From NCBI GenBank assembly GCA_002309235.1, contig DBXA01000024.1, positions 52,803-77,429 on the forward strand: DNA of 24,627 bases. The letters are read 5' to 3'. This document shows, piece after piece, positions 6,367-15,730 of this stretch. The position numbers were made by a program, and so were the translations under genes. The notes under the pieces are model-generated. The model did no database searches. It was not told where the DNA came from and saw only the letters and a program-made list of their open reading frames with translations. This DNA is from Christensenella sp. UBA1224. Lineage in GTDB: Bacteria > Bacillota > Clostridia > Christensenellales > Aristaeellaceae. Each line of letters opens with the position of its first letter. Positions within the stretch are counted from its first letter, which is position 1.

Positions 6367-7212
6367 ATGACGGTTTTAGTGACTGGATCAAATGGTATGA
6401 TAGGCACAGAGCTTGTAAAAGCATTGGCCAATAATGGATACATTGTAATAGGCGTAGATAAGACGCCAAATAAACTATTAGCAGATAATTATATACATTT
6501 TCAAGTATCATTACAAGATAAGACGAAAGTGTCTCAGATCCTGCAGGAATATAATGTGGATAGGATTATTCATCTTGCTGCCCTTGCACATACATCAAGC
6601 GAAAAAGACTTATCATGGGAACATTATTATTATGTTAACGTAGAATGTGCCCGAAATCTATTTGAATGCGCTCATGAGATACCTGTTTTGTTTATAAGTA
6701 CGGTAGATGTCTATGGGTTCTATGATGGGAAACGAGCAGTAAATGTGGATACGCCTATTGAACCTATCTCGAAATATGGAAGAAGCAAGGCTCAGGCAGA
6801 AGCAGAGTGCAAAAAACTGTCCCATTTTGATATATACCGGTTTTCCCCTGTTTATACAGAGAGCATAAAACGTGATATTCAAAAAAGATATTATCTCAGA
6901 TATCCAAGTATTGCTTACAAAATAGGTAAAGGGAGCAATTACGAAATACTGAATATTGCAAAAGCGGTTAAAACGATGGCAGAATGGTGCAGAATGGCAC
7001 CTGGTAATACCATAAAGATAATTAAAGATGATGAATTGATGTGGACACCAGATTATATTGCAGCAGAAAAATCATTAGGCAAAGCTAGGACTGTAATAAC
7101 AATTCCATATTGGATGGCTATAACCGTATACAAAATCTTAAAGATAATTACAGGGCGAAACGAATACACTTATTTGTTAAATAAAGCTGTATATCCATTA
7201 AAAACAGAATAG
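6367..7212 (+). CDS. NAD(P)-dependent sugar epimerase/dehydratase (extended SDR)
   Basis: 281 residues; ATG 6367 with AGGA about 9 nt upstream. The Rossmann signature GSNGMIG is at residues 7-13. The catalytic triad is visible as STVDVYG (111-117) and Tyr137-x3-Lys141 in YGRSK. HLAALAHTS (69-77) is the usual extended-SDR strand. The family epimerises, dehydrates or reduces nucleotide-linked hexoses; the exact substrate cannot be read from sequence. The C-terminal substrate domain is short and ends in a basic, partly hydrophobic tail, so a 4-keto-reductase such as those making FucNAc or QuiNAc precursors is possible. It is the first gene of the AT-rich portion. Confidence 0.85.
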   Translation: MTVLVTGSNGMIGTELVKALANNGYIVIGVDKTPNKLLADNYIHFQVSLQDKTKVSQILQEYNVDRIIHLAALAHTSSEKDLSWEHYYYVNVECARNLFECAHEIPVLFISTVDVYGFYDGKRAVNVDTPIEPISKYGRSKAQAEAECKKLSHFDIYRFSPVYTESIKRDIQKRYYLRYPSIAYKIGKGSNYEILNIAKAVKTMAEWCRMAPGNTIKIIKDDELMWTPDYIAAEKSLGKARTVITIPYWMAITVYKILKIITGRNEYTYLLNKAVYPLKTE

Positions 7213-7275
7213 TAGCGAGACTTCATGATGGTTCAATGATCTGATTTGTTATAGAGGCAAAGGGGAGAGGTTTTT

Positions 7276-8430
7276 TTGGATTTCAAAGGCATTCGCGTGC
7301 TTGTTTTAGATGGATATGGCCGTCAGTGTGCGATTGTATTAAAAGAGCTTCATGAACTTGGGTGCGAAATAACTACCCTGAATACGAGCAGGTGGGACGT
7401 TGGGTATGCATCAAAATATCCAAAGCATAAGTTGATAGAGCCGGAAACACGTTATGATATGGACGCTCTTAAGCAGGTATTGGACCGTGAAATTCTTTCT
7501 GATAGATATGATGTTGTTTTTCCGATGCTTGAGCCAGCCACGGAAGTTCTCTGGCAGAATAAGGAAGTCTATCAGAAGCATATAAAGTATGCAATGGCGG
7601 ATGAGGAAGGCTTTTATAAAGCTTTTGATAAACAGCTTACAATGGAGCTGTGCATGAAAAACGGAATCAATTGCCCTGTCACAAAGATGGATGATGAAAG
7701 TATGGATCACTTTCTCTCCAAAGTGGAATTCCCGTTGATTCTGAAACCGAGGGTTGGGTCCGGTTCCCGTGGTATTCATAAGGTTGATTCGAAAGAGGAA
7801 CTAGATAAGCTGATCGGGAACGGAGAAATTAGGACTGACGAATATGTCATACAGGAATTTATCAGGAGCGGTGAGACGCACAGAGTGTCCTATACTTTTA
7901 TAGATAACAACAATGAAACAAAAACATCCATACTTGCCAAATCCACCAGACCGTATCCCCTGGAAATCGGAACCAATTCATTGTTTGAAAGCTGTAAAAT
8001 GCCTGTAATTGCCCTTCAAGCAGAAAAATTGCTTAAGCTTATGAACTGGCATGGCTATGCCTCTGTCTGCTTTATTGAAGGTGATGAGGACCATATCCCG
8101 AAAGTCATGGAAATCAATGGTCGCATATCCGCAAGCCTGAAGGTCAGTTATTGCTGCGGAGCGCATGTTGTACGTCAGATCCTGGAAAGAACATATGATA
8201 GGGATGTTACGTCATATATGGGCGATTATCCAGAAGGAATCCGGGTACGGCATGCACAGGCAAGCTTTATGTGGTTTTTGAAGGCTCCAGACAGATTCCG
8301 TGACGGTATTTTTAAATTCAGAAAAACAAGTGATTTTGTGTTTTCCTTGGCAGATCCTTTGCCTTGGTTCGCTTATTCTATTGGCTGTACCAGAAAATAT
8401 AAAACGGAGATGGACAAGAGGAGCCGTTAA
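7276..8430 (+). CDS. ATP-grasp family carboxylate-amine ligase
   Basis: 384 residues from TTG 7276, 5 nt after AGGGGAGAGG (7261-7270). The N-terminal pre-ATP-grasp domain begins VLVLDGYGRQCAIV. The ATP lysine is in ILKPRVGSGSRG (155-166), and the magnesium-binding MEINGR is at 278-283. The fold resembles the carbamoyl-phosphate-synthase-like ATP-grasp proteins common in surface polysaccharide clusters. These join a carboxylate to an amine through an acyl phosphate. A plausible target is amidation or amino-acid capping of a uronic acid sugar such as the ManNAcA predicted from wecB and wecC; the sequence does not prove that substrate. No signal peptide is present. Confidence 0.85.
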   Translation: MDFKGIRVLVLDGYGRQCAIVLKELHELGCEITTLNTSRWDVGYASKYPKHKLIEPETRYDMDALKQVLDREILSDRYDVVFPMLEPATEVLWQNKEVYQKHIKYAMADEEGFYKAFDKQLTMELCMKNGINCPVTKMDDESMDHFLSKVEFPLILKPRVGSGSRGIHKVDSKEELDKLIGNGEIRTDEYVIQEFIRSGETHRVSYTFIDNNNETKTSILAKSTRPYPLEIGTNSLFESCKMPVIALQAEKLLKLMNWHGYASVCFIEGDEDHIPKVMEINGRISASLKVSYCCGAHVVRQILERTYDRDVTSYMGDYPEGIRVRHAQASFMWFLKAPDRFRDGIFKFRKTSDFVFSLADPLPWFAYSIGCTRKYKTEMDKRSR

Positions 8431-8461
8431 GCAGTGTTTTTTTTAGTGAACGGAGACACTT

Positions 8462-9709
8462 ATGAACGTTTGGATTATTGATCACTATTCCTCTGAGCCT
8501 AAGTATGGAGGAATATCACGGCAGTATGATTTTGCCACAGGGCTGTCGGAACGCGGCTATAATGTTGTGGTTGTTTCATCTGCTTTTTCTCATTTTCTGC
8601 ATGAGTATATTACGGATGACGGGATTCTGATTTCGGAAATCTGTCCTAAAGTTCATTATGCCTATCTGCATACATCATCTTATGAAACAAACAAGAGTCC
8701 CAAAAGAGTCCTCAATATGCTTTCGTTCAAGAAAGCTGTAGAGAAAAATGCTCTTTTTCTGTCTCAAAAGCTTGGAAAGCCTGATGTGGTGGTTGGATGT
8801 TCAATACATCCTTTTACCTGGCTTGCAGCGTATCATGTCGCCAGTAAATTTGGATCGAGGTTTATTGCAGAAGTACGGGATCTCTGGCCGGCTACACAAA
8901 TCTATAATCATGGAATGTCGCCGCATCATCCTGTTGCGCTGCTGTGGGGAACGATTGAAAAAAAGACTTTCGACAGGGCTGAAAAAATAATTTATTCCAT
9001 GTCGCGCGGCGATAAATATATTTGCGATATTCTCGGTTATCCCAGAGAAAAAGCCATATGGATTGACCAACCGATGAACTGTGAACGCTTTGATAAAAAC
9101 GCATTAAGGTACGGCGAACTGCCGGAAGCGATCAGGTCATTTATCGGTGATTCGTTCCTGTGTGTATTTACCGGGTATTATATGGAATATGAAGGCGTTT
9201 ATGAGATGCTCAAAGCCGCAAAAATACTGAAAGGAAGAAACATACCGGTCAGATTTGTTTTTGTGGGAAGCGGAAAAGAAGAGCAGGGAATGCGTTCCTA
9301 TGTAAAAGATAATTACGTTGACAATGTATATGTAGGAGGCAGAATCAGCAAAGAGCTTGTTCCGGCATTGCTCGGACGGGCACAGATTTGTCTGGCTCAT
9401 CTGGCTGTTCGAGGCAACCCCAATTCATATAAATTTGATGCGTCCAAAAACAAACTCACGGAATATATGTATTCCGATTCTTGTATTATTTACGGAACAT
9501 ATATCGAAAATCATTATGTTCAAACTTCCGGAGCAGGTTTGACAATTGAACCGTATAATGCAGCAGCCTTTGCTGATGCCATTGAAAAGGTCTACCGTAT
9601 GCCGGAGGAAGAAAGAAGAAAATATGGTTTGAACGCCCGTGAACACGTGCTGGAAAATAACACATTGGAAAAACTGACGGATAAATATATTTCTATATTG
9701 GGTAAGTGA
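8462..9709 (+). CDS. Glycosyltransferase family 4, WbuB-like
   Basis: 415 residues; ATG 8462 with CGGAGA upstream. The N-terminal glycine-rich acceptor loop is YGGISRQYDFA (15-25). RDLWPATQIYNHG starts at residue 139, a signature of WbuB-like enzymes. The GT-B donor half contains FTGYYMEYEGVYEMLKA and KLTEYMYSDSCII, equivalent to the nucleotide-sugar-binding E-x7-E region. WbuB-type GT4 enzymes add N-acetylfucosamine or related aminodeoxy sugars to lipid-linked intermediates; specificity here is open. It ends one base before the heparinase-like gene, so the two are likely translationally coupled. WbuB-like, heparinase-like and WecC genes recur together in capsule loci of many bacteria. Confidence 0.88.
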   Translation: MNVWIIDHYSSEPKYGGISRQYDFATGLSERGYNVVVVSSAFSHFLHEYITDDGILISEICPKVHYAYLHTSSYETNKSPKRVLNMLSFKKAVEKNALFLSQKLGKPDVVVGCSIHPFTWLAAYHVASKFGSRFIAEVRDLWPATQIYNHGMSPHHPVALLWGTIEKKTFDRAEKIIYSMSRGDKYICDILGYPREKAIWIDQPMNCERFDKNALRYGELPEAIRSFIGDSFLCVFTGYYMEYEGVYEMLKAAKILKGRNIPVRFVFVGSGKEEQGMRSYVKDNYVDNVYVGGRISKELVPALLGRAQICLAHLAVRGNPNSYKFDASKNKLTEYMYSDSCIIYGTYIENHYVQTSGAGLTIEPYNAAAFADAIEKVYRMPEEERRKYGLNAREHVLENNTLEKLTDKYISILGK

Positions 9710-9710
9710 T

Positions 9711-11330
9711 ATGTCAAAGATACAAAAGTACTGGAATACGGTAAAGTATCTGAAATTTACCCAGCTTTCCGCGCAGGTTGGCAAAAGGTTTAAATCCTCC
9801 TCCAAGCCTGAAATAATTCAGGCACCACAGTGTAGGGAGGTTTCGCTTTGCATACCGTCTCTAGATTTGAATGAAAGCTACATAGTTCGTTTTTCTCCTG
9901 AACTGATTCTTCAGGGGAAGGTGACGTTGCTTCACCGTCCTTATGAAATCAGTTTCAGCATGGAAATGAAGAAAAGCATGAGTCCTTTATGCTGGTTTAA
10001 TTTGCTGTACTTTGAATATGCCGTCAGTCTTGCGGCAGTTTATTCAAAGTCCGGGGAGAAAGCCTATCCGAAAGCATTTAAGAAGATTTTCAATGATTAT
10101 TTGAGGGCGGATCTTCCCTATGCACCTTATGTCATTTCACTGCAGATTCCTAATCTGTTGATTGCGCTTGAACTGTTTGCAGATTCTCTTGACAGGGAAT
10201 TTGTGAACACGGTCAATAATGAAATATACAGACAGTATCGCTATCTGCAGAGACACTGCGAGACGCATTTACTCGGGAACCATTTTTTTGAGAATCTGAA
10301 AGCGCTGATTATTGCGTCTTTTTACTTTCAGGATGACAAACGATGCAGCCGGTATGCTCAGAAGCTGAAAAAACAAGCGAATGAACAGATTCAGCCGGAC
10401 GGCACGCACTTTGAGCTTTCCCCCATGTATCATAAAATCATTCTGGAGGATTTGCTCAGACTGAATAGATTAAAGGGTTGTCAGTTTATTGATTGGGTGC
10501 CTGCGGCTATTTCAAAAATGACGAATGCTATGTATGTCATGGAGCATGGTCTTTCCAGAACCCCTCTTTTTAATGATGCAGGGGACAATGTTTCAAAATC
10601 ATATGAGTCGCTCATAAAAGCTGTATCGGTTGAGACAGGAACTGATTTGTATCCGGAAAGAAATTCACTGCCAGACGCCGGATACTATCGCCTTGACAGA
10701 GATGGAATAATAGTCATTGCGGATTGCGGAAAAATTGGTCCCGATTATATTCCAGGCCATGGACAATGTGACTGCCTCAGCTTTGAGTTGTTCTATAACG
10801 GAGAACCGTTGATTGTGAATTCTGGTACTTATCAGTATCAGGGAGACAAACGGAAGCACTTCAGGTCCACTGCAGCCCATAACACCGTTGTCATGGATAA
10901 CAGTGAACAGTCCCAGTGCTGGGGAGAGCACCGCGTGGCGAAGCGAATCGGAGATCTTTCAGCCTGCTGCGACGGTAGGAGCTTTAAGGGATCTTATACG
11001 AGTGCATATCATAAAAAACACAGCCGAAGTATTACATTGGAAGAATCCGGGGAAGTTCTGATTCTGGATAATACGGAGAATGCGAGGGAGGCCAGGAGTT
11101 ATATTCGGATTCCGGATTCCTTCTCAGTATCGGACGGGCTTTGCGTTACAGATCGACAAGGCAAGCAGGTCTGCTCGATTGAACCGATAAATTGCTGCGG
11201 AAAGAAATGTCAAGACGATGAAATGACGATGTATGCTCCGGAATTTGGAAAGCTGGAGAGATGTACGTGCATCGAATTCAGTTGGACCGGGGACAAAAAC
11301 AGTCACGGGTACAGGATTCGTTTCATGTAA
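9711..11330 (+). CDS. Heparinase II/III-like polysaccharide lyase family protein, no signal peptide
   Basis: 539 residues; ATG 9711 one base after the previous stop with no separate ribosome binding site. The N-terminus YWNTVKYLKFTQLSAQVGKR matches the opening of the biosynthetic-locus heparinase subfamily and is not a secretion signal. An alpha-barrel follows (about 90-310) with GNHFFENLKAL (189-199) and FELSPMYHK (234-242), where the Tyr-His pair is the likely acid/base. The beta-sandwich contains GHGQCDCLSFEL (349-360), NSGTYQYQGDKRKHFRST (370-387) and AHNTVVMD. Secreted relatives cleave uronic-acid glycans by beta-elimination. A cytoplasmic version in a cluster that makes UDP-ManNAcA may edit or release misassembled chains, or act as a non-lyase; this is inference. 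Confidence 0.85.
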   Translation: MSKIQKYWNTVKYLKFTQLSAQVGKRFKSSSKPEIIQAPQCREVSLCIPSLDLNESYIVRFSPELILQGKVTLLHRPYEISFSMEMKKSMSPLCWFNLLYFEYAVSLAAVYSKSGEKAYPKAFKKIFNDYLRADLPYAPYVISLQIPNLLIALELFADSLDREFVNTVNNEIYRQYRYLQRHCETHLLGNHFFENLKALIIASFYFQDDKRCSRYAQKLKKQANEQIQPDGTHFELSPMYHKIILEDLLRLNRLKGCQFIDWVPAAISKMTNAMYVMEHGLSRTPLFNDAGDNVSKSYESLIKAVSVETGTDLYPERNSLPDAGYYRLDRDGIIVIADCGKIGPDYIPGHGQCDCLSFELFYNGEPLIVNSGTYQYQGDKRKHFRSTAAHNTVVMDNSEQSQCWGEHRVAKRIGDLSACCDGRSFKGSYTSAYHKKHSRSITLEESGEVLILDNTENAREARSYIRIPDSFSVSDGLCVTDRQGKQVCSIEPINCCGKKCQDDEMTMYAPEFGKLERCTCIEFSWTGDKNSHGYRIRFM

Positions 11331-11352
11331 GCTGATAAGGAGAATAAATTCT

Positions 11353-12555
11353 ATGGTTAATGTGATAGGCTTGGGTTATATTGGCCTTCCTACTGCGTTG
11401 ATGATGGCTTCCCACGGCGTGGAAGTGGTCGGAACAGATTATAATCCAAAGGTTGTGGCCATGCTGAATGCGGGGAAAACAACTTTCAAGGAGAAAGGAC
11501 TGGATGAACTGTTTCAGCGGGCGCTTGAGAAAGGAATTCGATTCACGGAAGATTACCAGATAACGGATACATATATTGTTTCCGTTCCTTCTCCGTATGA
11601 CAAATTCAGCAAAAAAGTTGATGCCTGCTATGTGGTTGCGGCAGTAAAAAAGGTATTGGAAGTATGTCCGGAAAACGCTACCATTATAATTGAATCCACG
11701 GTCTCTCCCGGCACAATAGATAAACACATCCGTCCGGAGATTAAAAATCATAACATTAACCTTGTGCATGCTCCTGAGAGGATTATTCCGGGTAATATGG
11801 TTTATGAGCTGCTTCATAACAACCGTACAATCGGGGCGGACGACAAAGAGACAGGGGATAGAGTTGCCGCATTGTATGCGTCATTCTGTCAGGGGCAGAT
11901 TGTTGTTACGGATATTCGCACAGCGGAAATGACAAAAGTTGTGGAAAACACCTTCCGCGCGGTCAATATAGCTTTTGCAAATGAACTGGCCAAGATTTGC
12001 CGTCATGACAACATGGATGTATATGAAATCATCCGTATTTGCAATATGCACCCCCGGGTCAATATTCTTCAGCCCGGTCCAGGAGTGGGCGGTCACTGCA
12101 TTTCTGTGGACCCGTGGTTTCTGGTGGGTGATTATCCGAGCCTGGCAAAGGTCATAGATGAATCTATGAAAACCAATGAAAGTATGCCTGACTTTGTGCT
12201 GAACAGGATCTATGAGATTATGAAAGAAAATGGTCTTACAGATATAAGCCGTGTTGGTCTGTATGGCCTGACTTATAAGGAAAATGTGGATGATATGCGG
12301 GAAAGCCCCACGTTACAGTTGCTGGAAAGCCAGGAGAGACATCTTGCACCGGGACTGAAAGTCTATGATCCATTTATCACGGATGATGTAGTGAAAAATC
12401 AATATCATGATCTGGATGCTTTTCTTTCAGATGTGGATTTTGTTGTAATCATGGTTAAACACAATGAAATCATGGAAAACATGGACAAACTGACAGAAAA
12501 AACAGTATTGGATTGCTTCAATATCTGTGATTTGCCAGGAGTGTATCATATCTGA
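11353..12555 (+). CDS. wecC: UDP-N-acetyl-D-mannosamine dehydrogenase
   Basis: 400 residues from ATG 11353, preceded by AAGGAG (11337-11342). The frame is open further upstream, but that part overlaps the lyase gene and lacks homology. NAD-binding GLGYIGLP is at residues 6-13, ESTVSPGT at 114-121, Lys195 in MTKVVEN, and the nucleophile Cys249 in VGGHCISVDPWF. The WecC-type GGHCISVDPWF block separates it from UDP-glucose dehydrogenases. It oxidises UDP-ManNAc twice to UDP-ManNAcA in the cytoplasm. Its partner epimerase is encoded at 22063-23181 in the same cluster, far downstream. Length is normal and all motifs are intact. Confidence 0.92.
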   Translation: MVNVIGLGYIGLPTALMMASHGVEVVGTDYNPKVVAMLNAGKTTFKEKGLDELFQRALEKGIRFTEDYQITDTYIVSVPSPYDKFSKKVDACYVVAAVKKVLEVCPENATIIIESTVSPGTIDKHIRPEIKNHNINLVHAPERIIPGNMVYELLHNNRTIGADDKETGDRVAALYASFCQGQIVVTDIRTAEMTKVVENTFRAVNIAFANELAKICRHDNMDVYEIIRICNMHPRVNILQPGPGVGGHCISVDPWFLVGDYPSLAKVIDESMKTNESMPDFVLNRIYEIMKENGLTDISRVGLYGLTYKENVDDMRESPTLQLLESQERHLAPGLKVYDPFITDDVVKNQYHDLDAFLSDVDFVVIMVKHNEIMENMDKLTEKTVLDCFNICDLPGVYHI

Positions 12556-12579
12556 TAATGAACAAAAGAGGATTTTGAC

Positions 12580-13680
12580 ATGGAAATCATCGCAAAACGA
12601 TACAGACCTTTAACCTGTATGGGGAATTGGGTTGTTACCTCCCACATAGGTGAAATCGCTATGATGAATCTGGCTTCAAAAGATACGAAACATATCTGTG
12701 ATTTGCCGGTAAAGGGAGTAAAAAGGTTTCTGTCAAAATCAAGAACAATAGAACGTTTACTGAGAACGGAAGCAAAGATAGCTGTGCCGATATCAGGTAA
12801 TGAATTGATCATTTCTTTTCATGGCTGTATCTATAATGTTGACATTGTTAAAGGGACGATTCATCCGGAATTGACTTATCGGAACGGAATGAATGGACCA
12901 ATGAGAATCGTTCCGATAAAAGGTGTTTCCGGTTTTAATGATTGCCTTGCATTTGGTGAGTACACCCTCAATTCACAACGAAAGAATCCGAGTGCTGTTT
13001 TTACTCGTGATTATGTAACAGGAAAGTGGAAAAAGGCATATGAATTCGTGCCGGGAAGAGTACGCCATATCCATGGTCTGACTCCCGATCCCGAGAATGG
13101 CTGTGTATATATTCTAACCGGAGATTTTGAAAATGAGGCCGGTATATGGGTCGCAAAAAACAATTTTGAATCCGTTGAACCGTTGCTGGTGGGATCACAG
13201 ACATACAGATCCGGATACCTTTATAAAACCGAATGCGGACTGATTTACGCAACCGATACAGCGCTGGAACAGAATTATCTCTATTGTATTTCAGAAGGGG
13301 AAAACGGCAAACCCGATTTGAAGCCTTTCTATGAAATGGATGGCAGCTGTGTCAGCTCGGGGGAGACGAAAGACAAAGTGCTGTTTTCATCGACGGTAGA
13401 GGCGGATGAGAGTATCAGGGGCTGGCGCTCTTGGATCAATATGAAGCGCGGCGCGGGGATCAAAAGTGAAAATGCTAAACTTGTGGCAGTAAATAAATCG
13501 GATTTAGGCGTTTCGGTTATCACTCAGTACAAGAAAGATAAGCTGCCTTTCAAGCTTTTTCAGTATGGCTATATGAAGGTTGTCGATGCCCCCGAGCTGG
13601 AATCAATCCTCGTTTATCCGGTTGGCGTAAAAAAGTTTGATGCTGTAATGCTAATGATTAAGTATGAGGAACTGAAATAA
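12580..13680 (+). CDS. Beta-propeller-like protein of unknown function
   Basis: 366 residues; ATG 12580 with AGAGGA 7 nt upstream. No signal peptide or membrane helix is seen. The sequence is almost entirely short strands with repeated blade-like segments: GNWVVTSHIGEIAMM, NELIISFHGCIYNVD, GCVYILTGDFENEAGIWVAKNNF, CGLIYATDTALEQNYLYCI, KVLFSSTVEADES. The TGDxxxEAGIWV and RHIHGL stretches recall BNR/sialidase-like propellers found as hypothetical genes in capsule loci. No catalytic pair could be assigned. It lies between wecC and a GT-B gene, so it could act on, or bind, a cluster intermediate. It may equally be a non-catalytic scaffold. Confidence 0.7.
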   Translation: MEIIAKRYRPLTCMGNWVVTSHIGEIAMMNLASKDTKHICDLPVKGVKRFLSKSRTIERLLRTEAKIAVPISGNELIISFHGCIYNVDIVKGTIHPELTYRNGMNGPMRIVPIKGVSGFNDCLAFGEYTLNSQRKNPSAVFTRDYVTGKWKKAYEFVPGRVRHIHGLTPDPENGCVYILTGDFENEAGIWVAKNNFESVEPLLVGSQTYRSGYLYKTECGLIYATDTALEQNYLYCISEGENGKPDLKPFYEMDGSCVSSGETKDKVLFSSTVEADESIRGWRSWINMKRGAGIKSENAKLVAVNKSDLGVSVITQYKKDKLPFKLFQYGYMKVVDAPELESILVYPVGVKKFDAVMLMIKYEELK

Positions 13681-13697
13681 TATGTCAGGAGAAGAAT

Positions 13698-14702
13698 ATG
13701 AGAAGAATAGTTTACCTCGGTAGATTTACTCCGACAACAGGTGGCAATACAGCGAAGAATACAGCTTTATTTAATGAACTTATAAATGAGACTCCAGTTG
13801 AAAAAGTTGACTTAACGCTTGCCAAAAAAGGAAATATAAGGACTATATATAGATGCATCAAAGCAATACTGTCTAGAAAGAATAATTTAATTATAGGTTC
13901 AGCGGCAAAAATGCGTCGCATTTTTTCTTTTATTCTATTTCATATTAATCGAAAAACAATGAATAGATCAATAGTGATAATAATGGGAGGACAATTTGGA
14001 AAACAAATAATAGAGGATTATAAATACCAAACCTGTCTAAAAGAGTATAATCAGTTGTATGTTGAAACAGACGGCATGATAAAAGATTTAAATCAGATGG
14101 GAATTATGAATGTATCATTATTTCCCAACTGTAGAAAGAAACCAGCTTCAGATATCAAAGTCCGTGAGCATCAAAAACCCGAATGTGTTTTTTTCTCTTT
14201 AATTCAACCGCAAAAAGGCGCAGATTTGATTTTGGAGGCTGCAGAGAAGGCAAAGGATATACAATTCCATTTTTATGGAAAAGTTGTCCCTGAATTCAGA
14301 AATCAATTTATGACTACAGTGGAATCTTTGGAGAATGTTCATTATCATGGGGTTTTCCACGGTAGTAGTGATGAAGTATACATGGAATTGAATAAGTATG
14401 ATATTCTTTTGTTTCCTACAAAGTGGGACACCGAGGGAGTACCAGGGATACTTGTTGAAGCAAAAATTGCAGGTTTGGTGTTAATAGTTAGCAATATGAG
14501 TTATAATGCAGAATTCGTGAAAGACGGAAAAGATGGGTATATTCTAACAGAGAATACATCAGATGCACTCAGGGCAAAGGTGGAATCGCTGTATAAGGAT
14601 CCGACATTAGTTGTAACGATGAGACAAAAGAGTAATGCATCTGCTGAAAGATTCTTTTTTGATCATTATATATTGAATATGGTCAGCAATCTCACGAAAT
14701 AG
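13698..14702 (+). CDS. Glycosyltransferase, GT-B fold (GT4-like)
   Basis: 334 residues; ATG 13698 with AGGAG (13686-13690) upstream. The N-half begins RIVYLGRFTPTTGGNTAKN, a usual GT4 acceptor loop with glycines. The donor half is clear: FFSLIQPQKGADLILEAA, HFYGK, and the signature FPTKWDTEGVPGILVEAKIAG with a Glu-x7-Glu spacing. It should add one sugar of the repeat unit at the cytoplasmic membrane face. The protein is shorter than most GT4 enzymes because the N-terminal domain is trimmed, but the fold looks complete. Sequence is more AT-rich than wecC. A 68-nt gap to the next gene has no clear hairpin. Confidence 0.87.
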   Translation: MRRIVYLGRFTPTTGGNTAKNTALFNELINETPVEKVDLTLAKKGNIRTIYRCIKAILSRKNNLIIGSAAKMRRIFSFILFHINRKTMNRSIVIIMGGQFGKQIIEDYKYQTCLKEYNQLYVETDGMIKDLNQMGIMNVSLFPNCRKKPASDIKVREHQKPECVFFSLIQPQKGADLILEAAEKAKDIQFHFYGKVVPEFRNQFMTTVESLENVHYHGVFHGSSDEVYMELNKYDILLFPTKWDTEGVPGILVEAKIAGLVLIVSNMSYNAEFVKDGKDGYILTENTSDALRAKVESLYKDPTLVVTMRQKSNASAERFFFDHYILNMVSNLTK

Positions 14703-14770
14703 GAATACTAGAGAATTATGCGTTATTCATTACGAATAAACGAATCAATTGGCTGAAGGAGATAACCCTG

Positions 14771-15730
14771 ATGAACAAAATCTTAAAGAAACTGTTCTTT
14801 TCTTTTACTTGGGAATGCGCATACAGAATTATAAAGGAAGATGAGGCCTTACCAAAACCAGGTACCAAATACTCATATAAGGTGCTAAGCAACGAGCCAG
14901 GCTTTTGGTCTGCAGATCCTTTCCTGTTTGGGACAAATAACAGGATGTATTTATTTTGTGAATATACAGATATAAAGAAGCACAAGTCAGTAATTGGAGT
15001 AAGAAGTATTTTTCCAGATGTTGAAGAAAAGACAGACAATGCTTATGAGTTTGACGGCCATACATCATATCCTGCTGTGTTTTCATTTCAGGGAACAGTT
15101 TATATGATTCCTGAAACAACATATGACCGGAATATTCAATTATTGAAATGTATACAGTGGCCGAAAAAGTGGGAAAAAGTTGGTGTTCTGCTTGGTAATA
15201 TTTTTGCACCGGACACGACACCGTTTATTGATAAAGGAAAATGGAAAGCTCTTATTTATTCGGTAAATGAAACTGATTCAAGAAAAAGCAAATTATTAAT
15301 AGGCAATATTGATATAGGAAACTGCAAAATAACTGATATTGTTGAAATAAAGTCATATGACAATCATCTTGGAAGGCCTGGTGGAAATTGTATTTATATT
15401 GAAGATAAATTTATAAGAGTTGTCCAACCGGGTAATCGTATCTACGGAGAAAAGATAGAATTCTATGCATTGAATCTTGAAGATAAGACAGAAAGCAAAT
15501 TGGGCGAATTGACAATTGATGATATCGTACCAGACAAAAAGGGCAACTATATCGGAACTCATACTTTCAATAGATTCGGAAATGTGGAAATCATTGACTT
15601 GCTTGTAAAAAAATTTGATTTCTTTAAAATTGGACGTTATATTCTACAAAAATTGCGTCTGTTTGGATATGATCTTGGGGATAAAAGAAAAATAAACTAT
15701 TCGAAAGGAAAACAAAAAGATGCAGTTTGA
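14771..15730 (+). CDS. GINT1 N-terminal-domain-like protein (five-bladed propeller type)
   Basis: 319 residues; ATG 14771 with AAGGAG 9 nt upstream. Motifs match the domain named after the N-terminus of plant glucosamine inositolphosphorylceramide transferase 1: FWSADPFLF (45-53), YLFCEYTD (60-67), HTSYPAVFSF (97-106), YMIPET (111-116), then a RPGGNCIY-like strand and a YGEKIEF strand. The plant protein carries an extra catalytic GT domain at its C-terminus that is absent here. The ADPF and IPET motifs resemble GH43/GH32-like propellers, so sugar binding or processing is possible. It overlaps the next glycosyltransferase gene by 11 nt and is the second propeller-like protein in the cluster. 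Confidence 0.75.
   Translation: MNKILKKLFFSFTWECAYRIIKEDEALPKPGTKYSYKVLSNEPGFWSADPFLFGTNNRMYLFCEYTDIKKHKSVIGVRSIFPDVEEKTDNAYEFDGHTSYPAVFSFQGTVYMIPETTYDRNIQLLKCIQWPKKWEKVGVLLGNIFAPDTTPFIDKGKWKALIYSVNETDSRKSKLLIGNIDIGNCKITDIVEIKSYDNHLGRPGGNCIYIEDKFIRVVQPGNRIYGEKIEFYALNLEDKTESKLGELTIDDIVPDKKGNYIGTHTFNRFGNVEIIDLLVKKFDFFKIGRYILQKLRLFGYDLGDKRKINYSKGKQKDAV

Noticed and set aside
14703..14770. Remnant of the heptad element (TTACGAA, TAAACGA, ATCAATT in series)
   Set aside because: Only three weak units in an AT-rich gap, with no C or C' blocks. Chance similarity is likely.
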